A stretch of DNA of 64,000 bases from Penelope pileata (lineage: Eukaryota; Chordata; Aves; Galliformes; Cracidae). The number at the start of each line of letters is the position of its first letter. Position 1 is the stretch's first letter. Location of the stretch: assembly GCA_013396635.1 (NCBI GenBank), contig WBMW01005877.1, positions 248,001 through 312,000 on the forward strand, given 5' to 3'. Positions 50,903 to 62,871 of this stretch are shown here, piece after piece. A model generated the notes under the pieces. That model did no database searches. It worked only from the letters and a program-made list of their open reading frames with translations, and was not told the origin of the DNA. The position numbers and the translations under genes are program-made.

Positions 50903-52476
50903 GTGTGGGGAACAATGTCAATGAATGATCTTTTCACAATATTTGAGAAAATTATTTATTTTTTGTGTTTTATATTGGACATGGTTGTACTGATGGTGAA
51001 AAAAAGCCAAACAAAAAAGTGGCAATGTCAAGTTATTTCAACAATAAAAAAAATAAAAATACTTTGTAAGTCATCTAAAGAAAAAAATAATAATTGACAA
51101 ATAATTAATTTGGCAAACACTAATTCAAAGGGATGGTTACCCAGAAGGGAAAACAAATATTTAACTTAGCATATATTTCTATGGAAGGAGGGAAAAGAAG
51201 CTAATTCCTTTATTGTCAGAAACTGTGGTGAAAGAATCTCAAAAGTAACTAGTAATACGCAGTTGGGAAACGAGTACTTAAATATGATATTGCAAAGAAG
51301 GTCATTATGTTAATCTCATGTTGCTTCCTAAATGAAAATGGCTATGTTCAGCACAGCATTATCTAATTATCAGTTTAGTAACCCAGTGGCTATTGTTTCA
51401 CTGGTTTCGTATCAAATATTTCCTTACTCCATATAATTCCTGGCTGCACCCACACATGAAAGAACTGGATTTTACCATGCACAAAAACACTGAATAGAAA
51501 CACTAGATGTCAGCTGAAATTCCATCACTGACTTAAATCTACTTGCCTGGCTGGTACCAAGTACAGTGTGCAAGCTCCCAGTAAAATACAATGCCCTTTT
51601 CCAGTCCTGATGGATACTTTGAAATATTAGAAAAACTACCTGAAGAGAATCTACCATCATTCAAAATATCATTCTGGAAGTTTGATATGAAAAGCAAGAC
51701 AATTGTCATCATAGTTCCAAGCTGAACTCATAGACTTCACTGTAGTTAAAGTTTCACTTTAAGTACATGGATACAGAAATGAATCAAGTTAGAAGGAAGA
51801 CGGTGAGAAATCTGTTTGTTAAAATATTTGGTTTGAGAAATGAAAGAAAGCAATAAAGGGAATGTTCAGATCATTACATTTTTATTCACTGAACTTTAAA
51901 AAAGTAAAAGTTAATGATGTAAAGTCAGAAGAATACTATGTGATTAATAAAGTGAGACTAATCCTCAGATGACACACGTTACAATTTGATTGTGGCTCTC
52001 AGTTATGTGGAGACATTGATTTATGGAAAGGTATCTTAATTTGCATGCATTTTCAAATGTAAATGAATCCTACCAAATTACCTACAATATTTTAAATTTT
52101 CAACTGCAATGCTTCCAAAAAATGGAGAATTTGTATCTCTATTTATTATTTCACGCATGCTTTAGAAAATTTAGATTAAAAAGGATGAGTTAATTTAAAA
52201 ACAATGCCATAATAATAACAATCTGAAGAGAGAACTTCTTTAAAAATGATTCAGAGGTACCTAGATGCAGAAACAGGCCATTTATCATACATAACTGAAA
52301 GATACCATAATACATGATTTAAAAATTCCCAAATACAAAGATGGTGCTTCCTAGATGAAGGTGAAGAGTCTTGTCGAATTCAAATTAATGAGGTGACAAA
52401 TACATAACAATTACTAAATCCAGAGACTTAAAATTGAAAAGGTTTCAGAAACCCACAAAACTTCAACTTCTCTTAA

Positions 52477-52530
<54 letters not shown>
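52477..52530. repeat. Pure (AAT)18 microsatellite
   Basis: Fifty-four bases of uninterrupted AAT units. The absence of interruptions suggests an actively mutating, length-variable locus. The spacing is far too short and uniform for a CRISPR array. Confidence 0.98.
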
Positions 52531-55070
52531 TCAGTATCATTTTGGATACTGGACTGACCTGGTTTTGTTTTTCCAATAGGTTCTACAGCTCAGAAAGCTT
52601 TTCTGTCCCTTGTGTAGCCGCTGTAAGAATCTGACCTATGAGATCATGGGATCCCAGTAACCTGAAATAATTGCACATTCCACATACCATTTTATGACTG
52701 GTTCTCATATATGTATTAGTTACTTCAAAGCCAAGAACCTTACAGAACGTGCAGTTTCCATAGACATTGCACCTTATGAACATGTTCATGACATGATGAA
52801 AGTAATGAAGAAAGATGACAGTGAAAAAGAAGCTTTTGTGGGAGATCAAGAATGTTTAATAAACGTTTCCTTGGTTTTCTACCTTTCCTTGATTTTAGCA
52901 GATTGACTGAAAATTGTCAAAGATCTATTATAAAATACAGAAGAAATTAAAAATTGCAAAAGTGATGGAAATTGTGAGAGTAAAGATACAAAGGGAAAAA
53001 AGGAGAGAGACAAAGGTGAAGGAGATAAACCCTGATGAGTTAGAACCGAAAAATCAGAGTACTGCTCTCCAACTTTCAGTTTCCACTAATTGGCTTTGCA
53101 AACTTATCTGTGTAAGAAAGGTGCCACAAGACTTGTGTAGTTTATACAATCAGTAAAAAATATCAGAAGAAAGTTAATTTTACCAAGTGATGGTTCCATA
53201 TGCCATTTTTCCGATAGCAGTGCCTGCATATGCTACTGTGCTGGTTGGTCACAGTTGTTCTTTCTCCCCAGTGTCAGGCTCCCACCATTTCTCTAGTGCT
53301 TTCATATTGCAGGAGAAGATCATCAACCATACTGCGCAACATAATTGCTAATGAGGCCTGCTTAACATAAAATAAAATGAAGTTATTTGTAGTCCAGATC
53401 CGTTCCTCTATTGAACTTCTGGTGTATCACCATAAAACAAACACAAAAACCCAACTGGGCTAAGAATAAAAGAGATGGGGTTGGGGTGACTGCAAATGAC
53501 TGACAAAAATGAGGAGGCAGGTGCAATGTGCTTTAATCTGAAACTGCTTTAAAGGAAATGGTTCTCTTAGGTTGCAAGGAATGGTAAATGACATGAAAGC
53601 TCTGAAGCCTAACAAGAGAAAAAGCCAATAGTGGCGACATTGTAGTGCATTTGTAAACAGAGATAATACATGAAGAGGTAAGATAGTGACACCAGTAAAC
53701 AGCACCGCTCATCTACAGCTCTCCTGCTGTGCATGGCATGGTGACTGCAGCAATGTCCTCAGTCGTTCTTCAGAAAAAAACATGGGATGAATAAGCGGAG
53801 TTACGCAACTCGGAGCAGCAGAAGCAGGTGGACAAATCTGAGGGACGTGCAAAGAAAGAGCCAGTCAAAGATCAAAATCATACAGCATGATGTGAGCTAA
53901 GGATTATAGGTTTAGTGGCTAGAATCAAATTCAACGCAAAGTGTAAAGGCAATAAAGCAAGAAAAATGCAATTCCTGAAAGTGAGAAGAGAAATGCCAAG
54001 CAACCTGCAAGATATTTTTTTGTGACAGAAAACAAGGGCACTAATGAGGCCATATTTGAAATATGGCATTGATTATCTGTCTGATTCATTATTCTACTGA
54101 TAAATACAACTTTATGGAGAAGTTACAGCTTTGGCAGACAGCTGGCTACATACATATCCATAAAGTAAACAAGACCAGGAAATGGGCTGCAGCCCTATCA
54201 TGAATTTATCCACACTTTAATCCCTAGCTTGCTTTCTGGCACTGCAACATTCAAGAGTTCATCTCAATAACTCAGTGCCCAGTCTGATGCAACACAGCTG
54301 TATGTCTTTGCCTCTCTTTCACTAAGGAAACCGATACAGACCTTTGTTAGAGTCTGTAGATCAAAACAGTAAAAGAAAATTGAAAATACAGAAGTGAAAT
54401 TATGTAGCTGGTGATTCTCTTTGCCTCTTCTGAGAATGAGTTTCAGCTTCCATCCATGCCAACTTACTTTCTCTCTCTCAGTTAACATACATCCCTGATC
54501 TCCTGGGCAGCCTTCCAGTTATGCGCAGGCTCTGAGGTCTTGAATGCATTTCAGCCCTTTACAAAACTTGTAAACATCTCCTTGGGGAGCACAGAGTTGG
54601 CCTTCGTGCAGCAAAAAGCAAATATTGTGTGAGCATCTGGCAACCGTGTTGTGAATATCAGCATAAATTCCTGAAAGATAGATCGCTTAGCCAGCAAAAA
54701 TAATTGCAAAACATACAGGTAGACATTTAGATTTAGAGATGTTATTGGACAGGTATATTTTAAATATAGGAATATGCCATGGTCTTTGTAAGGATATTCT
54801 GTACTTCTATCAGGTATAATAAGCTTAACAGAAATGGATTGGAAGAAATTTTGAAAAGTATGTCAAATGACAGACAAGAAGAATAGATTGGTTTTGAGAT
54901 TTAGACTAGATATAAAAGGACACAGTTTAAGAGGTGATGATATTGAATCATCATTCTACACGTGAATATTTCTTTCTTTCATTCTTGTGACAAGAAAGTT
55001 GTGTTTTCTAAACATGAGAGTCTATGTGGTAGTACCTTAACATATATCTTAAGTGATGACGTAATACGTA
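52531..55070. other. Unique non-coding sequence
   Basis: No gene recognised; frames are at most 88 codons. Nothing repeat-like was identified, apart from a weak CR1-like phrase (TTTAGACTAGATAT near 54901) that is too short to call. Confidence 0.55.
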
Positions 55071-55641
55071 GGTCACACTGAAAATAATGCCTCCTAGTAC
55101 AACAGATACAAAGTCCAAATTCCAAAGTACAACCGATACAAAGAGCACAATAACAGTATTTGATAGAGCAAATTCTCAGCTACAAAACACTCTTTTTCAA
55201 CATAGTCACCACCATTAGCCATGCATTTTCACCAGCCATGAACAGGAGCCTGCATGCCGCACTCACAAAGAATTTGTATGGCCCTGTGGAACATGGCTTG
55301 TCTTTCACATCACTGTCACCACTGCTGGAACACACCACCACCACCTCACTGTGCTCACATCCACTGTTTGGTCTCCAGAAATGTTCAGCAAACATCAATG
55401 AATGTCAATGGGTGCCATTTTACAGCATGGAGGAATTCAGTTCCGCCCCTTTGCTTCATCCACACTTCCATGACAGACACCATTTGGTCAGAGTGCCCCT
55501 CTGCTGCCATCTGTCACACAGCAACAAAATGGAATGGAATATTGGTGGGAAAGTTCAACCTCTACTGCCATACCACCAGCATTCACATCTGACGTCGTGG
55601 ACCAATGTAATAAAATAGGAGACATTACTTTTTATCTAGCC
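55071..55641 (-). mobile_element. Mariner-type DNA transposon, non-autonomous copy 2
   Basis: A 571-bp element, coding direction minus. TA (55069-55070) precedes the left terminal repeat GGTCACACTGAAAATAATGCC. The right end, read in reverse, is GGCTAGATAAAAAGTAATG and is more decayed. The minus strand keeps the start of a mariner-like transposase (MAVEVELSHQYSI) and the segment around SSGDSDVKDKPCS, then jumps to the C-terminal end. In one frame that end reads ...KCMANGGDYVEKECF, the typical mariner terminus; the same region also gives RLLFMAGENAWLMVV in the shifted frame. The catalytic aspartates are absent. Its deletion junction differs from copies 1 and 3. A 30-bp duplication lies near the left end. 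Frameshifts and stops are present. Confidence 0.85.
55096..55143. repeat. 30-bp-period duplication inside mariner copy 2
   Basis: AGTACAACAGATACAAAG (55096-55113) and AGTACAACCGATACAAAG (55126-55143) differ by one base. It accounts for most of the extra length of this copy over copies 1 and 3. Confidence 0.8.
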
Positions 55642-58600
55642 TTAGTGTATATCATAAAACTGAAATGCATTTTGCACTTGTCCATGGACCTTTCAACAGT
55701 GGACAGATGTTTTTAAATGCTTTGTTAAGTTGAAGATAGGACTAATGTGGGAAAAAAGGCTATAACTACATTCTGGAAAGGATGTTTAGGAATTTCTTAA
55801 TCATGAAAAATAAAGCAGTGAGATTTGCCCCTATGGAAAGTATCTTCATGAAGGTAATTACACATGTCATAAAAGTTCTAATTAGATTCCATTCACACCT
55901 GCATGAGCTCTGCACTGGGTGAATTTCATCCAATGGTGACTATAAAGAAATTGTATCCTGATTACTCTATATCTGGACTGTTTTTCTGGACAAATTTTTC
56001 TATGGTTTTCTCTGGCTTCACTGTCATGTAAATGACTTCTAAATTTTGTTATTGGAAGAAGAAATGATATAATAAGGATACTAGCGATTTCTAGAAAAGA
56101 AAATAAAAGCTAACCCATTTCTTGTATTTAAAACATCATAAAACAATTTGAGATTTCCTTCTTTTACAATACAACAGCTCCTTCAGCAGTTTTTTATCAA
56201 TCTTTTTAATCTTCGACAAGATGACGTACCATGAAATTAATTTTATTACCACAGTACAGCCATGAAATTCTTCATCTGCTGCCATGTTCTATACAAGCCA
56301 GCGAACAGAAGAATTAGACTTGTATGGAACTGTCTGAATCTCTGACAGATTAGATCCTGCAGGTATGAATAGGAGAAGAGCAAGTTTACTCACACCATCC
56401 ACCCAGACAGCATGCCACCTAGCTCTTATCTTTCTCACTTTGCCTTCAGTGACATGGGCAGGCAGTCTGTTAGTTTCAGACAAGCCCCATCCAAGGTTCT
56501 TGAATCAGATTAACCTTTTGAAGCTACCGTTTACCCCCTTGTGCTTCATGTGTTGGACACACAGTAATATTTCTGGCATGTTTTACGAGTATAACTCACA
56601 AATCTATAAAATGTATTCTGTCAGTTGTGATGCAGGGTATGCTACCTTTGGAGAAATTTATCCAAGAAGGAGGTCAGCTTCCAAGTTCCTATTTTCAGTT
56701 CTCTGTTAGCTCCACTGCTTCAGCCTGCCCAGTGCCAGAAGTGGCAGGATGGTGCAGGTTATATGGCTCACTCCCAGTACCTCTGCTTTCAAACAGGGTC
56801 ACTTCATACAAGTGAAAAAGTATAGATGAGTGTAACAAAGCACAAGGTCAAGACCTTAATTTCCTTTAAATTCTTACCACACTTAGTGGAAAAAGGGGAG
56901 AATCTACTCAAGAAAAAATAATACACAATTTTTAAAATACGTGATTTTATGAGGGAAATGTATATAGCGCACATCTCTAAAAGAAAAGCTTTCAGCTGCA
57001 GTTCCTTGAATATGAATGATCTAGTCTCAGATTCTGTAGTCCTTTCCTCTTCACACAAGAAATCCTACCTATTTACTAAATCCTATACAAGGTTTTCTTT
57101 GAGACTCTAACAAATCCTGAAAGCTTCATGACCTTTCTGCAGAAGTTTGATTTTCACCTCTGACATTCATGAGCAAGTACAAGCCCTTGCTCTAAAAGAT
57201 TTATAAATAAAGCTGGCCTATAATCTTTCTCAGCTTTTTTTCCATTCATGTGAACAATGAATAAACCGAGCACAATTTATTTAAAAGTAATAGATAACAG
57301 ATTACTTTTAAGGAGGAATAGAGGGGTTCTTTTTCAAAAACATGCTAAATGAAGGTAAAGGTATTTTAGACTCTAACTCGTTAATGCCTGTAAGATCATT
57401 TATATCTCCAGCTGGAGTGCGCTGCAGGGGCATAAAGTATTATTGCTAAGCATATTACAACACCTAAAAGTCCCATGCACATTTGTAACATCACAAACTA
57501 AACCAGCTACATATAATGTTTATCTGTTAGAAATAAAAACACCTGGCTCTTCCTCACTGTTAAAAGCACTGAAGATATAGACACACCATAGGATATGTGA
57601 CAGATTCATTTTTTACACCTTTTAAATTTATTGTTTGGGGTCCTTTATTCCATTAAGCAGTTGCTTAAGGGCATATGATCAACATAAAGCGTATTTATGA
57701 AATATTTTAGGGAAGGGAGCAGTGTCTCAGCCTAGAACAATACAGAGGCTTCATCACAGACATTTACCATCCCAAACTGCAGCAGCACAATTACTATGCG
57801 ATGGTGAGGACCTGCTCTGATGTGAGAGTAAATGACCCTCAGGGCTGCTATGCCTGCCTTCCAGCTGTCCTGCCTCTCTAGCTGAACACCAGCAGCCTCG
57901 CACGTTTACTTCAATCTGTTCACTACTCCAAAAGAGGTTATCTGCCCCAAGCGGACTATCACACTTTGGTCTCCTGATGCTGCTCTCCAGCTCCCCACAG
58001 ACTACTGGGTTTGCTAGTGCTGGGTGTGCAGTCCTCTGCTTGCCAGAGTCAGGTAAATAAACAGGAACCGGGTGCTACTCTGTGGGATTAGTATGCAACA
58101 GGAAAAAGCTCATAGTTAATTGGTTTTCCAAGAAAAAAAAACAAACCAAAAAAAAAAAAATAAAACCACTAAATTACTCCTCCTAGTAATGAAATTGGAG
58201 GAGAGCAGAGGTGAATCCAAATTCTTCTCCTTTTACTTAATTCAAATCATCAACTAAAGTTTTGACATGTTCCCATCGTTTATACCAGAGTATATGGGTT
58301 CAATTAATGCCATATTCCTAAAACCAATATATTACAGCAATGTATCTCTTTATTTGATTCCTGTTAAAAACAATGATTTTACAGTTTGTGGTTATAAACT
58401 GGTGGTTTCAGTATCAACTTTCTAATATTGACTAGATTTCTGTCAGCCAGACTTGCCTGTTGTGCCGAGAAGGACACTATCTTTGAAAAGAAAAAGTAAC
58501 TAATGGTAGAATAGATACCTTACAAATAGGGATAGATACTTAGATTAACTCTGTTTTAATAGAATTTATGAATAAGAGCTCAAATTCTAAATCAAGCACA

Positions 58601-61600
58601 TCTCTGCAGCTCCAAGCATTTAAAAGTCAGTCACGAAATGCCAGAATGACTAATTTACCAGTAAAACTACCCCAGCCATACTACAACAGCTAATGCTTTT
58701 TTAATATGCCATTGCTGTTATGAAAATGCAAGCCACTCATTAACTGCCTGTAACAATTTTTATGGATTTATTGCTTAATTAGATTTTTACCTTTATTTGA
58801 CAGGAGTTATTGAATATAGCATATACTCCTCTCAAGTCGGCGTAAAAGTCTAAGTCAGTTTTTATGGGAGCCTATATTAAAATACAATTCAACGATAAAA
58901 TAAAATGAACTAACTCACTTCGGGGAGTTTTAATACAGCCTATTTTAATAAGTAGCTATTTATGTTTTCATCATTTTCCCAGGCATTCTTCTGGTTGAAA
59001 AAAGATACATTTTTAAACACTACATGGGAATCCTTCCCTCTCAAAAACCCATCTGCTTCTCCTCTGTGATGCTATGGTTAACTCATAATGTTGAGTTTAT
59101 GGTTCCTTCCACAACGAAAGACAATGGTTGCCATGCATGTAACAATTCCACATCTCCTCTGGGCGAGGCAGAAGGGGAACATGCTTTATCATCTGACTTC
59201 TAACATAGCCTCTGACTTCAGAAGTTAACCATAATGGAGGGAAATAAATATCTTTTTCAAATACCCATGAAGCACAGAGAGAACCATCCAGACCAATTTC
59301 TGGAGTAGGAGAAAATTATGCCCAATTAGTTGTGCTGACTTTTTCCTATGTGGACTTTAGTTGTGCCTTGATAATTGGATGCCAACAATAATCAATAAAC
59401 ATTGAACCCAATTCTGCTGGCCGTGCTCATTGCTCGTATTGCTATGTTGAAGTAAACAGGACGCTGATTTGACCTCTGATGGTAGATAACACTCCTCTCC
59501 TACCTGTGCTAATTATCTCTTGCCACCTGGTAAAACATCGTTAGTCAATCTCTCCAAAGGTCCTTCCTGCAGCTACTTTAACATCAGCCCAGTATATTGC
59601 CATGGGGCAGTAGTTGCCATTTCTCACTCAGCAGACATGCCTGCAATGTGAACATAGAAACATGCGTCTCGTCAACACTTCCAATTCTCATGGAATTATT
59701 CTAGCCAATGTGATATTTCTGGCTGGTAAAATACTGTAATTTTCACTTTAATTTTATTGACTCTGGCAGAGATGAGGAGAAATAATAATAACTGATATAA
59801 TAAATAATGTAACTGACAATAAAATTACAGAGGATATGAAAACTATGAGGCAGAAACACAAAGATTGATGACACAAACTGTGGCAAGTCTTCAAAGTGGT
59901 CTGAGATCTCTGGCGCTTAGAATGAAAGCCAATCCTGCCAAGGGAGGGCACAACAATATGCCTATGTCCCACAGCAACTTTGTTTTGAAAACTTAAAATG
60001 TTTTCTTACGCTTTCCTTAGCAAGGGTATGAATTTCCAGATTCAATTCTTAGTCTAAACAGATATTCTTTTTTTAAAGCTGAGTGAGAAAAAACAACTAT
60101 GAAACCAATTTCAATAATTTTGCCTTAAAAAAACCCATTGGCAGTGCCCTGAAATTTCCATCCTAAAAGAAAAGATTTAAATAAAGTCAACAGAAGTAGT
60201 CAGAAGTTTGAGCGCAAAACAAGTGGGAATAATTCTCAAAACAGATCTATTATTTGGAATGGCTGAAAAAAAGGTGGAATGGTTATAGCTACACCCAAAC
60301 AAATATTTGTGTGAATAAAATAAATCTGTGGGCCAAAAATAAAGAAAAAAAAGAAAAAAAAAGATAATGAGGATGAAAACTGATAATATTTTAAACAGAT
60401 ATTATTTCTTCAGGTAGGGAGAGTTCCTTGGGAAGTAGAAACACTTAGAAAATTGTAAGCAGTGTGCAGACTGTGGGTCATGCACACCATTAGGGAAGCA
60501 AGAGTGAAAAATATCGTCCATTTCACATCAGAATCTCTAAGCAATTGAAAAGCTTGAATGAGAAAGACATGCAGATAACAAGGATTTCCAAAGAACGTGC
60601 AGTAGGACAATGGTAGGCAATCTTGCCTACAATTTCACAAAACAATTTCCATTGTCATCCTACTGGACTGGCTGTATTTTTGTCTCCTAGCCTCTGTTCC
60701 TCCATTCCTGCCATACTGTTATTTTCTACACCCATCCCAAGGACAGACAGGACAGCAGAAAAAAAGCAGAGATGTTGGGTAATCCATGGGCTGTGTCCCC
60801 GTGGGCATGAATTTCAGGGACAGAGGCCTATTTATTTTCTCACTCCACCCAGGATCTGCAGCAATGTAAATTGTTACTTGTATTCTATTCAGATGAATGA
60901 ATTTATTTACTGCTATGAACATTGGTTGCCATGCAAGTATGAAGGTATTTTAGAAAAAAGTCATCCATTTCAGCATAATAACCATACAAAACAGGATGAG
61001 CTAGGTGTAGCTCATAGAAGGGACCAACATTCCTTTTGGTTTCATCAGTATTTTTTTTTCCAGCTTCACAACTTGATATTCAGTACACGGCATCATTTGT
61101 GTGGAAAAATTTGAAAATGTAGTAATTTCAGTGCCTCAAACTACCACATTTCAGTTATGGTTACATGTCTGGAAATAGACTTCTACAGGATCATTTTTCT
61201 TAATAACTTCACTTTCATTAACAGCTTTGCAGTTGGCACTGATGCTTGATAATTGTGAAAACTTTAACACAGAGGTGGAAAGGCTTGGTCTATATAATGG
61301 CATTAGAAAGAAAACATACTTGGAGCTTACCTCTGTCAGAAGTGCCCAGCGTCAAGGCTTGCAAATCTACCACCACAGAACATGATTGCATCAAGACTGC
61401 TATCCTAATAAAATAAGATTTTAAAATTTTGAAAGGTCATGATCAACAAACACTTGTAAAGAGAGAACTGTACCGATTTAAAGTAGATGGAGCCTGTCTA
61501 GTACCCATTCAAACACAGAAACACCACACAGATTTCAAATTGCATCTCAGTCACTTATGTAGACATTCCTCATGTTATTTGCAGGACAGGTGAAAAAGTA

Positions 61601-61786
61601 ATGTACATGTAACTAACTAGTGAGACTAGCATATGTTTTCTAAAGATGGAGTGTGCACAAGCAAGAAGTTACTCCTTAGAACTACTTTTTAAAAATTTTT
61701 TAATTTGCAGATTGTTGACATTTTTATAGGGCCTCTGTCTGTCACAGTTACTCAGGTGGGTAGATAAAGTCCAGTGATATTGTGTA
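55642..61786. other. Unique non-coding sequence, about 6 kb
   Basis: No gene recognised. A 163-codon frame at 60623-61114 (+) is the longest not explained by transposons. It starts at a non-ATG codon, has no recognisable motif and is probably chance. A GC-richer patch at about 57770-58050 matches nothing I know. A-rich runs lie at 58132-58163 and 60340-60364, and an inverted repeat at 57281-57311. Confidence 0.55.
57281..57311. repeat. 11-bp perfect inverted repeat, 9-base loop
   Basis: TTAAAAGTAAT and ATTACTTTTAA are exact reverse complements around AGATAACAG. The arms are AT-rich, so the hairpin is weak and chance is quite possible. Confidence 0.85.
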
Positions 61787-61827
61787 GGTTGCTCTGAAAG
61801 TAATGCTGCCTGTTTACTTTCATGGAA

Positions 61828-62414
61828 TCACAGAATCACAGAATTGCAGGGGTTGGAAGGCACCTCAAGAGATCATCGAGTCCAACCCCCCTGCCAGAGC
61901 AGGTTCCCTACAGCAGGTTGCACAGGTAGGCATCCAGGCGGGTCTTGAATATCTCCAGGGAAGGAGACTCCACAACCTCCCTGGGCAGCCTGTTCCAGTG
62001 CTCCGTCACCCGCACTGTGAAGAAGTTCTTCCGGATGTTGGTGCGGAACTTCCTGTGCTCCAGCTTAAGGCCATTGCCCCTTGTCCTGTCCCCACTGACC
62101 ACCAAAAAGAGGTTCCCCACCTCCATTTGCCTCCCACAACTAAGATACTTATAAACATGGATCAGGTCACCTCTCAGCCTTCTCTTCTCCAGGCTGAACA
62201 GACCCAGATTACTGAGCCTCTCCTCATANAGCCTGTCCAGGTCTTGCTGAATGGCAGCACAGCCTTCTGGCGTGTCAGCCACTCCCCCCAGCTTCGTGTC
62301 ATCAGCAAACTTGCTGAGGGTGGACACTATCCCCTCATCAAAGCCATTGATGAAGACATTGAACAAGACCGGACCCAGCACTGACCCCTGGGGAACACCG
62401 CTAGTTACAGGCCT
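61828..62414 (-). mobile_element. CR1 LINE inserted into mariner copy 3
   Basis: On the minus strand this 587-bp CR1 starts in the ORF2 reverse transcriptase (RPVTSGVPQGSVLGPVLFN), and ends with the 3' untranslated words GGGGGGTTGGACTCGATGATC and GTGCCTTCCAACCCCTGCA. The terminus is the repeated motif ATTCTGTGATTCTGTGATT. Mariner sequence stops at CATGGAA on one side and resumes at GAAACTACAAAGAGCAC on the other. A 3-base GAA could be the target duplication (61825-61827 and 62415-62417). About 400 bp of ORF2 present in the 39.8 kb copy is missing at the internal junction, where the single undetermined base 62229 also sits. Confidence 0.94.
61908..62414 (-). pseudogene. CR1 ORF2 fragment, reverse transcriptase core joined to C-terminus
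   Basis: The frame is open for its whole length on the minus strand. It opens with GVPQGSVLGPVLFNVFING, then LSKFADDTKLGG with both catalytic aspartates (FADD at 62298-62309), then GCAAIQQDLDRL. It jumps straight to YEERLSNLGLFSLEK and continues with VYKYLSCGRQMEVGNLF, RTRGNGLKLEHRKF, ENFFTV-like KNFFTVRVTEHWNRLP and the end DAYLCNLL. The upstream endonuclease and first RT blocks are lost by 5' truncation. The skipped region corresponds to about 40515-40917 of the other copy. Having no stops marks it as young compared with that copy. The CTN codon at the junction is leucine whatever the N is. Confidence 0.9.
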
Positions 62415-62460
62415 GAAACTACAAAGAGCACAATGACACTTTGACAGAGCATATTCCCAT

Positions 62461-62871
62461 CTATAAAACATTCTTTTTCAATATAGTCACCACCATTAGC
62501 CAATTTATGCAGATGAGCTGATTGAGACGTTCTTCATTTTGTTGTATAACAGCTGTGCATGGCCATCTAGAATGTGGCTTTCCTATCATGTTTTTGTCGT
62601 TACTGCTGAAATACACCACCCTCACTGTGCTCACATCCACTGTTTTGTCTCCAGAAATGTTCAGCAAGCATAGATGAATGTTAATAGGTGCCATTTTTTC
62701 TGCATGGAGGAATTGAATTCCACCCCTTTGCTTCATCTGAGCTTCCATGTCAGATGCCATTCTGTCAGTTGCCCCTCTGCTGCCACCTGTCACAAGGCAA
62801 TAAAATTTAATGGAATATTGGTGAGAAGGTTCAGCCTCTACTGCCATCCCACCATCTTCCACCTCTGACAT
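62461..62871 (-). pseudogene. Mariner transposase remnant: DNA-binding part only
   Basis: A 136-codon open frame from ATG. Residues about 54-85 (FLHAEKMAPINIHLCLLNI...TVDVSTVR) correspond to a helix-turn-helix at the mariner N-terminus. GKPHSRWPC at about 95-103 is a relic of the linker before the second helix-turn-helix (usual pattern GRP). It continues to IQQNEERLNQLI and then crosses the deletion. The last residues (NWLMVVTILKKNVL) are out of frame with the family's normal end, which is still readable one frame over as ANGGDYIEKECF. The DDD catalytic triad of the family is entirely missing, so no transposition activity is possible. There is no evidence that it is expressed. Confidence 0.75.

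Larger units (their letters stand above)
45478..52476. other. Unique non-coding sequence, about 7 kb
   Basis: No gene recognised. The longest frame is 116 codons at 46756-47106 (+), with no motif. Small features are a TA repeat at 46713-46726, a T-rich run at 49387-49417 ending in TGTGTG, and (GTTTT)4 followed by an A run at 50871-50902. Confidence 0.55.

Noticed and set aside
52477..52530. Regular repeat that could be mistaken for an array of spaced repeats
   Set aside because: It is a plain trinucleotide microsatellite with no spacers, in vertebrate DNA.
55160..55618. 152-codon plus-strand frame over mariner copy 2
   Set aside because: Antisense of the transposase remnant. The recognisable mariner words (helix-turn-helix region, GGDYVEK end) are on the minus strand.
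61803..62384. 193-codon plus-strand frame
   Set aside because: It is the antisense of the nested CR1 ORF2 and merely shadows it; the sense protein is on the minus strand.
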